Counted from the stretch's first letter, positions 20,434 to 31,417 are shown. The stretch: DNA of 64,000 bases from Lactobacillus laiwuensis (GCF_019972835.1 NZ_BPPB01000003.1:1-64000), one strand, 5' to 3'. Numbers and translations are program-made. The notes: generated from the sequence alone by a model not told the origin.

Positions 20434-23400
20434 TTAAAAGTTAGCTTTTTTAACAAAACGTCCTTTTGAAATAATGAAATATCTCTTGCCGTTTATCTTG
20501 ACTGAATTACCATAAGTCTTAACTGACTTACGTTTCTTCAATACTTTCTTGTTTGCACGATGACCATATTGGTTGTAAACATAGGCATTGTGCTTTAACT
20601 TCAACTTCTTGGCATCGATATTGCCGGCTGCAATAAACATACCATCTGGAAGTTCGTAGCAAACCTTACCGTTGACTGTCTTCTTACCAACAGTTCCAAC
20701 TTGAGAACCTGCTTGGAAGATCAACTTGTTAGCACGGTTACCATTCTTATCATAGAGGTAAGCATTGTGCATCAAAGTCTTTTCAACAGTAACTTGAGGT
20801 TTTTCAGCAACTGCACTGGTTGGAACTACTTCAGCCTTTGCAGTACTTACAGCTACGACACCTTTAGCAAAATTAGCAGCTTTAACAAAGCGATTCTTGC
20901 CAATGATGAAGTACTTCTTGCCACGAATCTTGACAGCTGCACCAAAGGTCTTAATTAGTTTGCCCTTCTTGTATACACCAGTCTTCTTTACCCGTTTGCC
21001 AAATTGATTGTAAATATATGCATTATGCTTCAGCTTACGAGTTGAATGATCAATGTTACCAGCAGCAACGTAGTAGACCTTGTTCTTAGCACCTTTATCA
21101 ACAAGGACGTAGTAGTCTTTACCATTAATGGTCTTAGTGCCATAAGTAGTTAGGACTGAACCAGCTCCAAGAGTTATCTTGTTAGCACGTTTACCAGTTT
21201 CATCATAGAGGTAAGCATTGTGCATCAAAGTTACATCTGAAGAGTGGCTCATATCAACTTTCGTGCCATCATCCTTATTCGTGTTAGAAGTGTTGTCTGC
21301 AGTTGGGTTCTTTGCTGGTATTACTGGTTGAATTGGAGTAGCTATTCCACCACCATTATTGTTGTTATCACCATGCAGAATCTTATCGATTGTAGATGTA
21401 TCAGAACAATCTTGATGGATTTGGTGGATACCATTACCACGAATATTATCAATATCAGTTACATTGTCAGCTTTATCGATCTTATCCTTGGCATCTTTAG
21501 CGTCCTTATCAATCTGCTCATTAATCTTATTCTTATCAGCATCAGTGTAATCAGTGCCATCCTCATGCTTTAGATGGTTGACTTTATCCTTAGCAATATC
21601 AACTGCATCATCAATTGCGCCTTTAGAAATTTCCTTATCAGCGTTGGTCTTATCAGAGTTGATACCATTTTGTGATGAACTATGAACATGCTTGTTCTTT
21701 TCATAAGCATCATCTGTCTTAGGCGTCTTGCTGTCATCACCAAACTCATTGTGAATCGTATCTACCGCATCACTATGGTTCTGGGAAATTTCGCTGTTAG
21801 CGTGAGAAACATTCGGATCACCTTCGGCTTCAGCATCATTAATTACAACATTGATATCATTATGAGCATCATTTTTAATCTGATCAATCTTATCTTTGTT
21901 AGATGCGGCAGTACCATTAGAAGAATCGATCTGGTTGATCTTGTCCTTAGTGTCTTCAACAACCTTATCAACATCACCCTTTAGACGATCCTTGGTATTG
22001 TCATCCAACTTATCATTATTATCAATATCAGTCTTAGCTTTATTAGCTTCGTTCTTAACTTCTTGAAGAGCATTCAACTTATTAAGAGAAGTCATACCCT
22101 TATCGTAAGCTGAACTTGCATCCTTAATGTTCTCAGCTTTATTAATTGCTGCAATTGCATTATTAATATCGTCGAGGTAGTCTTTGTAATCAGGATCAGC
22201 CTTTTGACCAGAGGTTAATTTATTAAGACCAGCTTGTAAACCAGCTACACCGTCCGTACCGGTCAAAGCATTCTTTTGTTCATCAGCGAACCATTCACTA
22301 GGTTTAGTCCAAATAGCATCGATTGCTTTACCAATCTCGTCCTTATTAGTTGGAACATCTTTAATGTCAGTCTTACCATCAATATCAGACTTTTCATCGG
22401 TAAAGGCCTTATCAATTGCATCAGTAGCTTTTTGCTTTTGATCTGCAGTTAACTGTGAGCCCTTAATAACGTCATGCGCTTGAGCACGTTTATCATTAAG
22501 TATGGTTTCAGCAGTTGTCTTAGCACCCTCAAGTTTAGCTTGATCAACGATATCTTTGATTCCAGTTACTTTATTACCATTTTCATCTAAGCCATCAATA
22601 GTATTTTGAATAATTGTATTTGCTTCAGATGTTACCTGTTCAGGAGTCTTATCTTTACCATTTTCATCTTTGTCAGGTATATTAATGATCTGGTCCTTAG
22701 CTTGTTCAACGAGCTTGTCGACTTTATCCTTCAAAGGCTTTTGATCAGCAGCAGACATACCTGAGTTTTCGATGGCATTGATCTCTTCTTGATGTTTCTG
22801 CTCAAGTCTAGCAATTGCGTCATTCTTAGCCTTAACAATATCGGCTTTTTGTTGAGCAAGCGTCTTGACTTTGTCAATTCCAGCTTCACCAAAGTCAACT
22901 GTTTCGCTACTTTCAGCAACACCTTTTTCAGCTTTATCAACCTTATCCTTAGCTTTGTCAAAGTCATCTTGGCTTGCGCCTTCTGCTAAAGCAATATCAT
23001 TGATCTTAGAAATAGTCTTTTTCTTGGCAGCTTCAACTTGCGCCTTAAGTTCTGCGATAGTGTCAGCTGGTAGACCAGCTTTATTCTTATCGGTTTGAGC
23101 AAAACCATCAATTGTCTTTTCAGCATCAGCAGCATACTGGTTGATAGCAGCAATCTGTTTGTTCTTTTCTGCAAGGAGCTTAGTTGGTAATTCAGCTAAT
23201 TCAACAGCGTGTTCGGCATCCTTTTCAATTTTATCTAAATCATCGTCAGCAGATGCTTGATAAATATTGCTGATTCCATTTTGAACTGCATTGTCGATAT
23301 CAGCTTCACCTTGGGCAAGTTCGTTTCCGTCAAGGAGATTATTGCCTTTTTCATCCTTAAGATTGTTAAGGTCATCCTTAGCTTTATTAGCAGCATCCTT

Positions 23401-26400
23401 CAAAGTCTTGATGTGGTCAACCTTATTGCCGTAATTATCAGTCAGACCGGTAATAGCATTGACACCGTCTTGCGCAGCATTTTGAATTGCTTCTATTGGA
23501 TTTTTAGCATCATTTTGAGCGTTTTGAATGTTCTTAGCTGCCTTAGCACGCTCTTTTTCGATTGCGTCCTTCATTTGTTTAGCAAGCTCTTTATCATTCT
23601 TGCCTAGTTCGTCAGCTTTTCCATTAGCCACGTTAACTGCATCTGATATCTTGCCCAAAGCCTTGTTTACAGCTTCCGTTTTATCTACATCTGAAGTGAT
23701 TTGGCTTAAAGCATTATTACCATCATTTTGGGCTTTGTTAATAGTAGTTGGATCTCCAGCTTGGGAAATAGCTCCCTTGGCTTTATCAACAGCCTCTGTT
23801 ACCTTATCCTTAAGAGCTTTGGCTTGATCGTGATTTAACTTACCGTCTTTTTCATCTTTATCTATACGATCGTTGATCTTATCGGCAGCAGTCTGAATGT
23901 TGTCTTTAGCAGTTTGCTTGTCTTTATCTATCTGTGCTGTATCAGTACCATTACCGTTATCACCTTGATGATTGATTTCTTTATTGATATCATCTTTACC
24001 ATTTTGTTGAGCATTGTTGATATCGTCAGGCGTTTCGGCATGATCAATCTTGTCTTTAGCCTTGTCACGATCATTGTTGATATTAATGATGATTTTGTCT
24101 TTATCGTCTTTACTAATGGTATTGTCTTTATTAACTTGATCAATGGCATTATCGGCAGTCTTGTCAACATCTGCTTTAGCAACATTCTTAGCAGCTTGGA
24201 ATTTCGCATCTGACAGGGCTTTATCAATCTTGTCCTTGCCAAGGCCTTTTTCAGTTTCGATATCTGTTTCAGCAGCACCTTCAATTCTGATATGTGCTCT
24301 ATCGTGAGCAGCCAGAGCCTGATCTTTAAATTGCTTCTTTTGATCAGAAGTTAGATCAGTCAGTTTGTCAATAGCAGAGTCAATATCGGCAAGTTCTTGA
24401 GCAAGTTCAGCATTAGCCTTATTCTTTTTAGCCCAAAGAGCGTCATCTTTATCTTTATCACCTGTACCAGAATCTTTAATGTTTTTAATACTGTTAAGAG
24501 CATTATCTTTAATTTGAAGTACTGTCGAACTGGTAGTAGCGGCATTAATATCTGCAATTCCCAGTTTAGCAACGTCATCGACACCGTCTTTGTCTCTCTG
24601 GCTGGTCAACTTATCCTTAGCGGCTTGTGCGGCATCCTTGACAGTTTGAACAGCGACAACCTTAGTCATTGCTACGTTGGCTGTGTCACCTGCAGTATTG
24701 ATAGAATTGATGGCATCATTAGTTAATCCACTAATAGTATCTTTATCAAAGGCTTTATCAATTGCGGCCTCAGCTTGTTCAGCAAGTGCTGGAATATCTT
24801 TGACAGCCTTATCGTATGCAGCCTGAGCTTGCTTCTTCTCATCGTCAGTTAAAGCATCATATGCATCTTTTAAGTTCTGTAAAGCTGTATTTTGAGCACC
24901 TTCAATTTTGGCCTTTGCTTCTCCTTTGGCTTTGTCCATATCAGCTTTATTGGCCTTAGCTTCAGCTTGTAAGATGCCAGTTTCACCGTCTTTTTCAGCT
25001 TTATTAGCATCTTCAACTGTAAGTTGCTTACCAACTAATGCTTCAGCATCATCACGAGCTTTTTGAATATTGGTAGTGGCTGCACCCTTGTCAGCATCTG
25101 ACATAGTTGAGCTGTTAATCCGGTTAATTGCTTGTTGAGCATAGTCATTTAACTTTTGCTTATCATCTGATATTGTCTTGTCTAAGCCCTTTGCTTTGCC
25201 TAGGATATTCTCCATATTGGTAATCCCGGCATCACTTTGAGAATTAATCTTAGCAACAGTATTAGAAGTTGGGTCTTTAACCTTCTTGACAGCATCGTTA
25301 TACGCATTTTGCAGGTCAGTCTTAATACCAGCTTTACCAGCGGTACTGATATTGGTTAAACCGTCAATAGCTGCATTATCTGTATTGAATTCATGTTGTA
25401 AATCAGTTAGAGCTTTGTCTCTAGCAGATTGCAAGTCAGCATTATTTCTAATGTCGTTTAAGTCTTCAATACCTGCATTGTGAGCTGAGTTAACAGTGTT
25501 CTTATCAGCAGCGCTAACGGCTTGTTTAGCATTACTTAAAGTAGAAGAAATCTGGTCAAAGTAGTTATTCTTTTCAGTGTTAGACAAGTTAGGATCTGCT
25601 TGAATATGGTCATGCAGAGCTTGAGCTTGATCTTCTAAATCTGCGATCGCGTTATTCTTAGCTTTTGCTAAGTCGACTTTGTCTTTATCTTGAGAAACGC
25701 TGTCAGCAACTGCCTTCATAGCATTGATACCAGTGTTCTTGTCAGTAACAACATCTGCTGGAGTATGGTCATTAGATACAGCAGTTATCGCAGTTGTATA
25801 GGCATTGTCAATATCATCAAGGTCTTTTACCCAGTCATCATCAGAAAGTGTCCCATTCTTATGAGCATCATTAACAATTCCCTTGTCAGTATCCTTTTCA
25901 GCATTCAATTCTGCAATTGCTTGTGCTTTAGCAGCTGTAACTTGGCCTAAAACAAGATCACCATTAATGTTGCTCTCACCGTCTTTTTCAGCAGTATCCA
26001 TAGCATCTTTGTTACTTGCTGAGTTGATGGCATTAGTTGCTGAAGCAGCATGCTTATCAATCAAATCTTTGTAGTATTGCTTGTTACTTGGGCTGAGGTA
26101 CTTGTCAGGAATCTTATCAATAGTATCCTTAGCGTTTGTAGCTGCATCTTGCAATGCTTTAAGTTGAGAGCTCTTCTCCTTGTTAAGACCTGCTAAATCT
26201 TTGCTTGCAGCAGTGGCCTTAACACTATTAATCTTGTCAATTGCTGCCTGTTTATCAGCTGTGATCTTAGCAGGGTCAGTATCTTTATTGACATTGTCAA
26301 CACCCTCAGTAGCATCGGCTTTAATAGTATTAATTAATGAATTTCTATCTCCATCAGTTAAATTAGGATATTTGGTTTTATCATTAATTTCTTTAATAGC

Positions 26401-29400
26401 ATTATCTCTTGCTTGATTAATGGCGTTGATAGCATCGTTCTTGTTACCAAGGGAAGAATTACTTATCAGCAAGTTGTTTAAAGCATCGATACCATCTTTA
26501 GTGGCAGTATTGACATCTTCAAGAGTGTTAGTCTTAGGATCATCAATTTGGTCCTCGTAGCCAGTCTTGTTGCTATTAGATAATAAATCCTTAGCTGCTT
26601 GCTTTGCTTTTTCAATATCATTAGCAGTCAGGCCCTTAACTTTTTCAAGTTTGCTTTCAACATCTTTTTCAGCTTGATCAAGTTGCTTCTTAGCAGATTC
26701 TTTGTAGGCTGCTAAAATAGCTTCCTTACCCTTAGTAATATCACTACCAATGTCACTGGCTGCGGTGTGACCAGCTATAGCATCTTCAGCCGTCTTAGCA
26801 GCAACATCAATACCAGCATCTGTGTCAACACCAAGATTACTCTTAGCTTCATCTGCATAATCTTGAACTTGCTTCTTAGCAGATTCCTTGAAACTATTCC
26901 CAACATTTGTCTTACCATCTTTTAAGTTGCCGGTAACCATTGCAACGGAACTTGACTGGCCAATTAGGCTGCTTGCATTATTAACAGCTTGGTCTATATT
27001 ATCGTCTGATTTTACACCAAGTGCATCTTTATCGGTATTAGCCATGTCAGTAAGCTGATTCTTTGCAGCTGTCTTATAGTTGTTTAGGACGTTGGTCTGA
27101 CCTTTAGTCATATCATTTTTGATATCAGTAAAATCAGTGTGATCATCAATAGCATTTGCAGCTTCACTAACGGCCTGATCAATCTTGGTGTCGGATTTAA
27201 CTCCAAGACCTTCTTTGGCAGCGTTAGCATCATTTTCAACTTTAGTTTTAGCGGCATCCTTTAGTTTGCCTAATATATCATCCTTAGCCTTCTTTTCAGC
27301 CGTAGCTATGTCAGTAGCATGGTCAATGTTATCCAGTTCTTTCTTTAAAGCTGGATCAATAACTGAATCAGATGAAGGAATACCTAAAGCAGACTTGCCC
27401 TTTTCAGTATAACCAGCAACTTCGGCTTTTGCTGCTTCCTTATTAATCTTGTCATTAACTGCTTTTTGGATTCCTGTAATGTCATCAATAGTGTTAGCTG
27501 GATTATAAATTGAATTCTTATCAGTCGAAGGATTTGCTAAAGCGGCATTTTTAGCTGTATTAATGGCATCAATGTATGGCGCCTGTTCATTTTCAGATAA
27601 GCCTGATTGCTTCACGCGATTAATTGCGTCTTGTGCAGCGGTATCAATAGCTTGTTGTGCTTTCTCTTTAGCTTGTGCAGCGGCTTGAATTTGTTCAACC
27701 ACTTTCTGTGCTGGATCCATAGCATCTTTTAAAGCTTTTAATGCAGCTTCTTCACGTTTAGATACTTCATCTACGTTTCCTGCACCATATACTGACTTAC
27801 CTGAATCGTAACCAGGATCCGATGCAGTTTGTACTACTTTTGTCGCACTCTTAATTGCTTCTTCTAGAGCAACTTGTTCTTTAGATTTAGGATTAGACTT
27901 AGGAAATTGACTATCTAAAGTATTGGCATCTTCAATTTTCGATTTAATATTATTAGCTGCAGTGTCCTGTGCTATTTTTAAGATGCTCACAATTACTGGC
28001 CGTTCTTTGCTCTCTACATCCAACGGATTGTATTCAATAAAGTTAGCGGTAGGTGTTAGTTTAATTTTAGTGTTGGAATTAATCTGACTAACAATATCAG
28101 CAGGTACTTTAACATTAAATATGTAATTCTTACCAGATTGAGTAACTTCACCTGCAAACTCAGTTGGCAAATCTGTAGCATCATTATTCGTATATTGATA
28201 TGGAGGATCATCGATCTTATTATTTAAGCTTATTGTACCTTTTCCACTATCTATCTCTGCCATGATATATGCTTTAGTGCCAAGAGGTAAAATCAGTTTA
28301 AATGGGTTCGTTGGGTCTGAATCAGGTCCATCCTTTTCATTCTTATAACCATCTACAATTCCAGAAATTGTCCAAGAACCATCTTTTTTGCCGGAAGCAT
28401 CAACATTTGCTTTGGCAGTAACACTTTCAGGCTTGATATCTAGAAATCCAGAAGAATTAGCCGGACCAAAGGCAATATCATTATATCCAATGTTCGTTGG
28501 ATCGGCGAAAGCTTGTTCAATAATATTTTTGAAAATTGTATCATAGTTTACTGATATGCCGGATTTAGCAATTGTATCTAAAGAGTCATATATATTTTGT
28601 AAACGCTGATCTTTAAAGTAAGGCAATTTTTTAATTAGTTCCCAAGTCTTGCTTGTAAACATATATTTGCCATTTTTACCACCTTGTCCATTGAGTAGTA
28701 CAAGTTTATCAACCTTAATAGTTTTATCTTTATGAACTTGTAAAGTATGGAATGGGGGTAAAGTTAGACCCTGATCACCTAAAAAGTTTAATTTCTGGCG
28801 CACATTAGTAATCGTGATAGCATTATCACCAATAATGCTAGTGCCAGGAGAAGTGTTCAAGTGACAGTCAAGTACTAATGAAGTAGGGTTATTAACAATT
28901 AACTTACCATTACCTTCGACATTAACTAAAATTATATCGTTTGTACCGGCTCCGGTTCCAGCTCCAATAGATTTATCACCATTTAGCCGAATATTGAAAG
29001 CACCATTTTCAATATCGGCCTTATTACCGATATTAACTAATGTACCCTTATAATCACCCATATCTTGACCAGTAATATTTAAGGCACCATTTGGTTTAAC
29101 AGTAAAGTTACCCTTATCTTTTATTAAATAGCCACTATTATTACCTGAGATATCGCCATTAGTTGTAATGTCTACTGTTCCACCAGTGCCATCACCATTG
29201 CTGTCAATAACAAATTCAGTGTTACCATTATTTAAATTAATAGCTTGAGCTTGTTTTTTGTCAAGCTTTCCAGCGTAATCTGATTGTCCCAGATTAATTG
29301 TTAAATGACCTTTAACGTTTACAGAACCTTTACCATTGATCCAAATAGCATATATAGTACCATGTTCACCACTATTTGCGTTAAATTTGCTATCATTATT

Positions 29401-30783
29401 CTTAAGAGGGTTTAAAGTTACGTCTGCACCTTTAGCGATATAAACATTATCATTATTACCATTCATTTCAATAGCAGTACCGTCGAGAGTGTTGCCGACA
29501 AACTTACTACCCTCATCAAAATAAAGTGAATTGTAAGCACTAGTAAATTCAAATATTTGCTGGTTATCTCCGCCGCCCTTAGCTTGTGAACCATCTACAG
29601 GGCTCGTGTAAGCATTTCTAACTTGGTCAACAGTAACAGTATCTTTAATATGGATTTCGTTATGATTTCCAACATATAAAACCTGTGAACCATGGAAGTC
29701 GACATTATCAAGAGTTATTACAGCCGTATTATCTGTATTATCTGGATAAGTAGTATAGTGATAGTCATTTGTTCTTGCTACCCCATAAAAGTCTGAACTC
29801 CAAATAGTAACATTTTTATAGGTCAGGTCTAACTTTTCCCTTCCTTGTAAATTAGGATGAGAGCCCTTAAAATCAATAATGTGTCTTCCACTGCCGCCTG
29901 AAGTAATTAATAATTTGCGACCAGGAAAATGTATATTGGTCTCAGTACCTGTGGTATCAGACACGATATTGTTCATAATATCAATTTCATTAATAACAGT
30001 ACCTTCAGGCAAATATTTTTTATCTAATGTCAGCGCAGTTCTAAATTGATTCCAGTTTGTTACTTTAGCAACATTTCCAATAATAAAAGGTGTATTATCA
30101 TCAACTTTTGTCTGAACTGCTTTTCCATCTAATCCTGTTTTATCAGTAGTAGTGGTATCTTCATCAGAAACAGCAGTATCCTTATCTGAATTAGTAGTAT
30201 CGCCAGTCACATCAGCCGGCAACTTACTACTATCAGAATTTTGATCATCTGAATCAGTTATGTCAGTTGGGGTTTTATCAGTAGTGGTATCTTGTTTGCC
30301 TTCATCTGAACCTGTTACGGGAGTAGTTGCACTATTATTTGAATCAGCTGTAGTAGCTTCCTGCTTATCTTTATCTGCAGTGTCCTTATCAGCTTTATCT
30401 TTAGTAGTATCAGCCTTATCCTTAGCTGTAGTATCTTTTACCTCACTAGTCTTTGAGTCTTTTAAGAATGAACTCAAGCCTGAAAAAGTTGACAAGTCAG
30501 TCTCAGTCTTCTTTTTAGAAACTGTGGTTTCAGCCTTAGTTGTATCTTTAGTACTTGTTCCCTTAGCTTCAGTAGTAGAGTTGTCCTTATTCGACTCCTC
30601 ACTTACTTGTTGTGCAGGCTCAACTGTGTCGGCTTTTACGCTTTGGCTATTCAAGCCAAAGAAGGTGAAACCTAACAAAACAGAAGCAGCACCAATACTC
30701 AATTTACGTATTGAGAAATGATCCTGCTTGTCCTGCATCTCCATCTTTCTTAATCTTTCATTGTAATTATTTTTACCTAGCAT
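20434..30783 (-). CDS. Giant YSIRK/beta-helix/helical-repeat/SLAP surface protein, paralogue 3
   Basis: 3,449 residues from ATG 30783; an upstream in-frame ATG at 30858 was rejected because it lies on the -35 box and the conserved MLGKNN start matches the paralogues. Parts: YSIRK-type signal (1-52); long Thr/Asp/Lys linker (53-240); beta-helix head (about 243-660); second beta block (to about 930); DUF1542/FIVAR-like helical repeats (about 930-3110); linker; four SLAP repeats (about 3186-3449) with HNAYLYD and HNAYIYNQFGKR motifs. Four tandem units of about 62 residues built on LGV.SD..ID.A (26.7-27.4 kb) stand where the paralogues have one. Non-covalent wall attachment is inferred from SLAP; no LPXTG. 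Role as a stalked adhesin is inferred. Confidence 0.95.
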   Translation of the reverse strand: MLGKNNYNERLRKMEMQDKQDHFSIRKLSIGAASVLLGFTFFGLNSQSVKADTVEPAQQVSEESNKDNSTTEAKGTSTKDTTKAETTVSKKKTETDLSTFSGLSSFLKDSKTSEVKDTTAKDKADTTKDKADKDTADKDKQEATTADSNNSATTPVTGSDEGKQDTTTDKTPTDITDSDDQNSDSSKLPADVTGDTTNSDKDTAVSDEDTTTTDKTGLDGKAVQTKVDDNTPFIIGNVAKVTNWNQFRTALTLDKKYLPEGTVINEIDIMNNIVSDTTGTETNIHFPGRKLLITSGGSGRHIIDFKGSHPNLQGREKLDLTYKNVTIWSSDFYGVARTNDYHYTTYPDNTDNTAVITLDNVDFHGSQVLYVGNHNEIHIKDTVTVDQVRNAYTSPVDGSQAKGGGDNQQIFEFTSAYNSLYFDEGSKFVGNTLDGTAIEMNGNNDNVYIAKGADVTLNPLKNNDSKFNANSGEHGTIYAIWINGKGSVNVKGHLTINLGQSDYAGKLDKKQAQAINLNNGNTEFVIDSNGDGTGGTVDITTNGDISGNNSGYLIKDKGNFTVKPNGALNITGQDMGDYKGTLVNIGNKADIENGAFNIRLNGDKSIGAGTGAGTNDIILVNVEGNGKLIVNNPTSLVLDCHLNTSPGTSIIGDNAITITNVRQKLNFLGDQGLTLPPFHTLQVHKDKTIKVDKLVLLNGQGGKNGKYMFTSKTWELIKKLPYFKDQRLQNIYDSLDTIAKSGISVNYDTIFKNIIEQAFADPTNIGYNDIAFGPANSSGFLDIKPESVTAKANVDASGKKDGSWTISGIVDGYKNEKDGPDSDPTNPFKLILPLGTKAYIMAEIDSGKGTISLNNKIDDPPYQYTNNDATDLPTEFAGEVTQSGKNYIFNVKVPADIVSQINSNTKIKLTPTANFIEYNPLDVESKERPVIVSILKIAQDTAANNIKSKIEDANTLDSQFPKSNPKSKEQVALEEAIKSATKVVQTASDPGYDSGKSVYGAGNVDEVSKREEAALKALKDAMDPAQKVVEQIQAAAQAKEKAQQAIDTAAQDAINRVKQSGLSENEQAPYIDAINTAKNAALANPSTDKNSIYNPANTIDDITGIQKAVNDKINKEAAKAEVAGYTEKGKSALGIPSSDSVIDPALKKELDNIDHATDIATAEKKAKDDILGKLKDAAKTKVENDANAAKEGLGVKSDTKIDQAVSEAANAIDDHTDFTDIKNDMTKGQTNVLNNYKTAAKNQLTDMANTDKDALGVKSDDNIDQAVNNASSLIGQSSSVAMVTGNLKDGKTNVGNSFKESAKKQVQDYADEAKSNLGVDTDAGIDVAAKTAEDAIAGHTAASDIGSDITKGKEAILAAYKESAKKQLDQAEKDVESKLEKVKGLTANDIEKAKQAAKDLLSNSNKTGYEDQIDDPKTNTLEDVNTATKDGIDALNNLLISNSSLGNKNDAINAINQARDNAIKEINDKTKYPNLTDGDRNSLINTIKADATEGVDNVNKDTDPAKITADKQAAIDKINSVKATAASKDLAGLNKEKSSQLKALQDAATNAKDTIDKIPDKYLSPSNKQYYKDLIDKHAASATNAINSASNKDAMDTAEKDGESNINGDLVLGQVTAAKAQAIAELNAEKDTDKGIVNDAHKNGTLSDDDWVKDLDDIDNAYTTAITAVSNDHTPADVVTDKNTGINAMKAVADSVSQDKDKVDLAKAKNNAIADLEDQAQALHDHIQADPNLSNTEKNNYFDQISSTLSNAKQAVSAADKNTVNSAHNAGIEDLNDIRNNADLQSARDKALTDLQHEFNTDNAAIDGLTNISTAGKAGIKTDLQNAYNDAVKKVKDPTSNTVAKINSQSDAGITNMENILGKAKGLDKTISDDKQKLNDYAQQAINRINSSTMSDADKGAATTNIQKARDDAEALVGKQLTVEDANKAEKDGETGILQAEAKANKADMDKAKGEAKAKIEGAQNTALQNLKDAYDALTDDEKKQAQAAYDKAVKDIPALAEQAEAAIDKAFDKDTISGLTNDAINSINTAGDTANVAMTKVVAVQTVKDAAQAAKDKLTSQRDKDGVDDVAKLGIADINAATTSSTVLQIKDNALNSIKNIKDSGTGDKDKDDALWAKKNKANAELAQELADIDSAIDKLTDLTSDQKKQFKDQALAAHDRAHIRIEGAAETDIETEKGLGKDKIDKALSDAKFQAAKNVAKADVDKTADNAIDQVNKDNTISKDDKDKIIININNDRDKAKDKIDHAETPDDINNAQQNGKDDINKEINHQGDNGNGTDTAQIDKDKQTAKDNIQTAADKINDRIDKDEKDGKLNHDQAKALKDKVTEAVDKAKGAISQAGDPTTINKAQNDGNNALSQITSDVDKTEAVNKALGKISDAVNVANGKADELGKNDKELAKQMKDAIEKERAKAAKNIQNAQNDAKNPIEAIQNAAQDGVNAITGLTDNYGNKVDHIKTLKDAANKAKDDLNNLKDEKGNNLLDGNELAQGEADIDNAVQNGISNIYQASADDDLDKIEKDAEHAVELAELPTKLLAEKNKQIAAINQYAADAEKTIDGFAQTDKNKAGLPADTIAELKAQVEAAKKKTISKINDIALAEGASQDDFDKAKDKVDKAEKGVAESSETVDFGEAGIDKVKTLAQQKADIVKAKNDAIARLEQKHQEEINAIENSGMSAADQKPLKDKVDKLVEQAKDQIINIPDKDENGKDKTPEQVTSEANTIIQNTIDGLDENGNKVTGIKDIVDQAKLEGAKTTAETILNDKRAQAHDVIKGSQLTADQKQKATDAIDKAFTDEKSDIDGKTDIKDVPTNKDEIGKAIDAIWTKPSEWFADEQKNALTGTDGVAGLQAGLNKLTSGQKADPDYKDYLDDINNAIAAINKAENIKDASSAYDKGMTSLNKLNALQEVKNEANKAKTDIDNNDKLDDNTKDRLKGDVDKVVEDTKDKINQIDSSNGTAASNKDKIDQIKNDAHNDINVVINDAEAEGDPNVSHANSEISQNHSDAVDTIHNEFGDDSKTPKTDDAYEKNKHVHSSSQNGINSDKTNADKEISKGAIDDAVDIAKDKVNHLKHEDGTDYTDADKNKINEQIDKDAKDAKDKIDKADNVTDIDNIRGNGIHQIHQDCSDTSTIDKILHGDNNNNGGGIATPIQPVIPAKNPTADNTSNTNKDDGTKVDMSHSSDVTLMHNAYLYDETGKRANKITLGAGSVLTTYGTKTINGKDYYVLVDKGAKNKVYYVAAGNIDHSTRKLKHNAYIYNQFGKRVKKTGVYKKGKLIKTFGAAVKIRGKKYFIIGKNRFVKAANFAKGVVAVSTAKAEVVPTSAVAEKPQVTVEKTLMHNAYLYDKNGNRANKLIFQAGSQVGTVGKKTVNGKVCYELPDGMFIAAGNIDAKKLKLKHNAYVYNQYGHRANKKVLKKRKSVKTYGNSVKINGKRYFIISKGRFVKKANF

Positions 30784-30829
30784 ATTTATCCTTCCTAAAA
30801 AGTATGTATGATTAGTATGTTCGAATACT

Positions 30830-30858
30830 ATTTTAGGATTGAAAATAGCTATTGTCAA
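30830..30858 (-). promoter_or_regulatory. Promoter of giant surface gene 3
   Basis: Minus strand -35 TTGACA (30853-30858), 17-bp spacer, -10 TAAAAT (30830-30835), 47 bp ahead of ATG 30783. ATAGTAT-like repeats lie on both sides and resemble the sequence upstream of the gene 2 promoter. Confidence 0.75.
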
Positions 30859-31388
30859 TATAATATCTAAGTCAAATATAGTATTTATAAATAACCATAC
30901 TATAAAAATTGATAAAATTTAAAAATTAAAAAACGTTATAAATATTAAATATTTTATTAAGCTGTGATCTTTTATGTAAAAAATAACATTATAAGGAACA
31001 TAAAAATTGACATTTACTTCCTTTTCTGAAGCAAATAATTAGTATAAATAATTTAGTGAAATTAATAACTATGTTTTTTTGAATAAACAAAAATGCTAAA
31101 AAGCACTTTGCAACAACCGCATTTTTGTTATTCAAATGGGGTCTGGAAAATAATAAAATAATTTTCTTTTCCTAACTGGGAAAAAACATTAAAAATGCTT
31201 GAGTCTGATAACAAATTCAGTTTTTTGACTTGAAAAATTTGTAATAAAAAACTTGCTTTTGTAACATATTTGTACAATTTTTCACACCTATAACAAATAA
31301 TTAGTAAATGAGTATCATCAAATAAATATCTACAATTTTTGAAAAATAAAAAAATTATTTTGCTGAAACAGATATTTAGTTTTCTATC
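30859..31388. other. AT-rich intergenic region with a palindrome
   Basis: About 530 bp without a supported gene. The main structure is an inverted repeat at 31081-31133: arms of about 15 bp (GAATA-ACAAAAATGC against its complement) around a 22-base loop. It is followed by GGGGTCTGGAAAATAA, a string also resembling the arms of the long palindrome near 55.9 kb. It may be a transcription terminator or an intergenic repeat family member. Confidence 0.45.
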
Positions 31389-31417
31389 TTGACAAAAGTT
31401 ATGATGCTTAGTACTAT
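31389..31417 (+). promoter_or_regulatory. Promoter of the structured RNA gene
   Basis: TTGACA (31389-31394), 17-bp spacer, TACTAT (31412-31417), immediately followed by TATAAT in the overlapping register 31415-31420. This strong sigma-A-like promoter would start transcription near 31424-31427, just where the base-paired RNA structure begins. Confidence 0.75.

Noticed and set aside
30260-30721. A 153-codon plus-strand frame over the start of giant gene 3
   Set aside because: Antisense reading of the Thr/Asp/Lys linker and signal peptide; the Val/Ser/Leu-rich product is a composition artefact.
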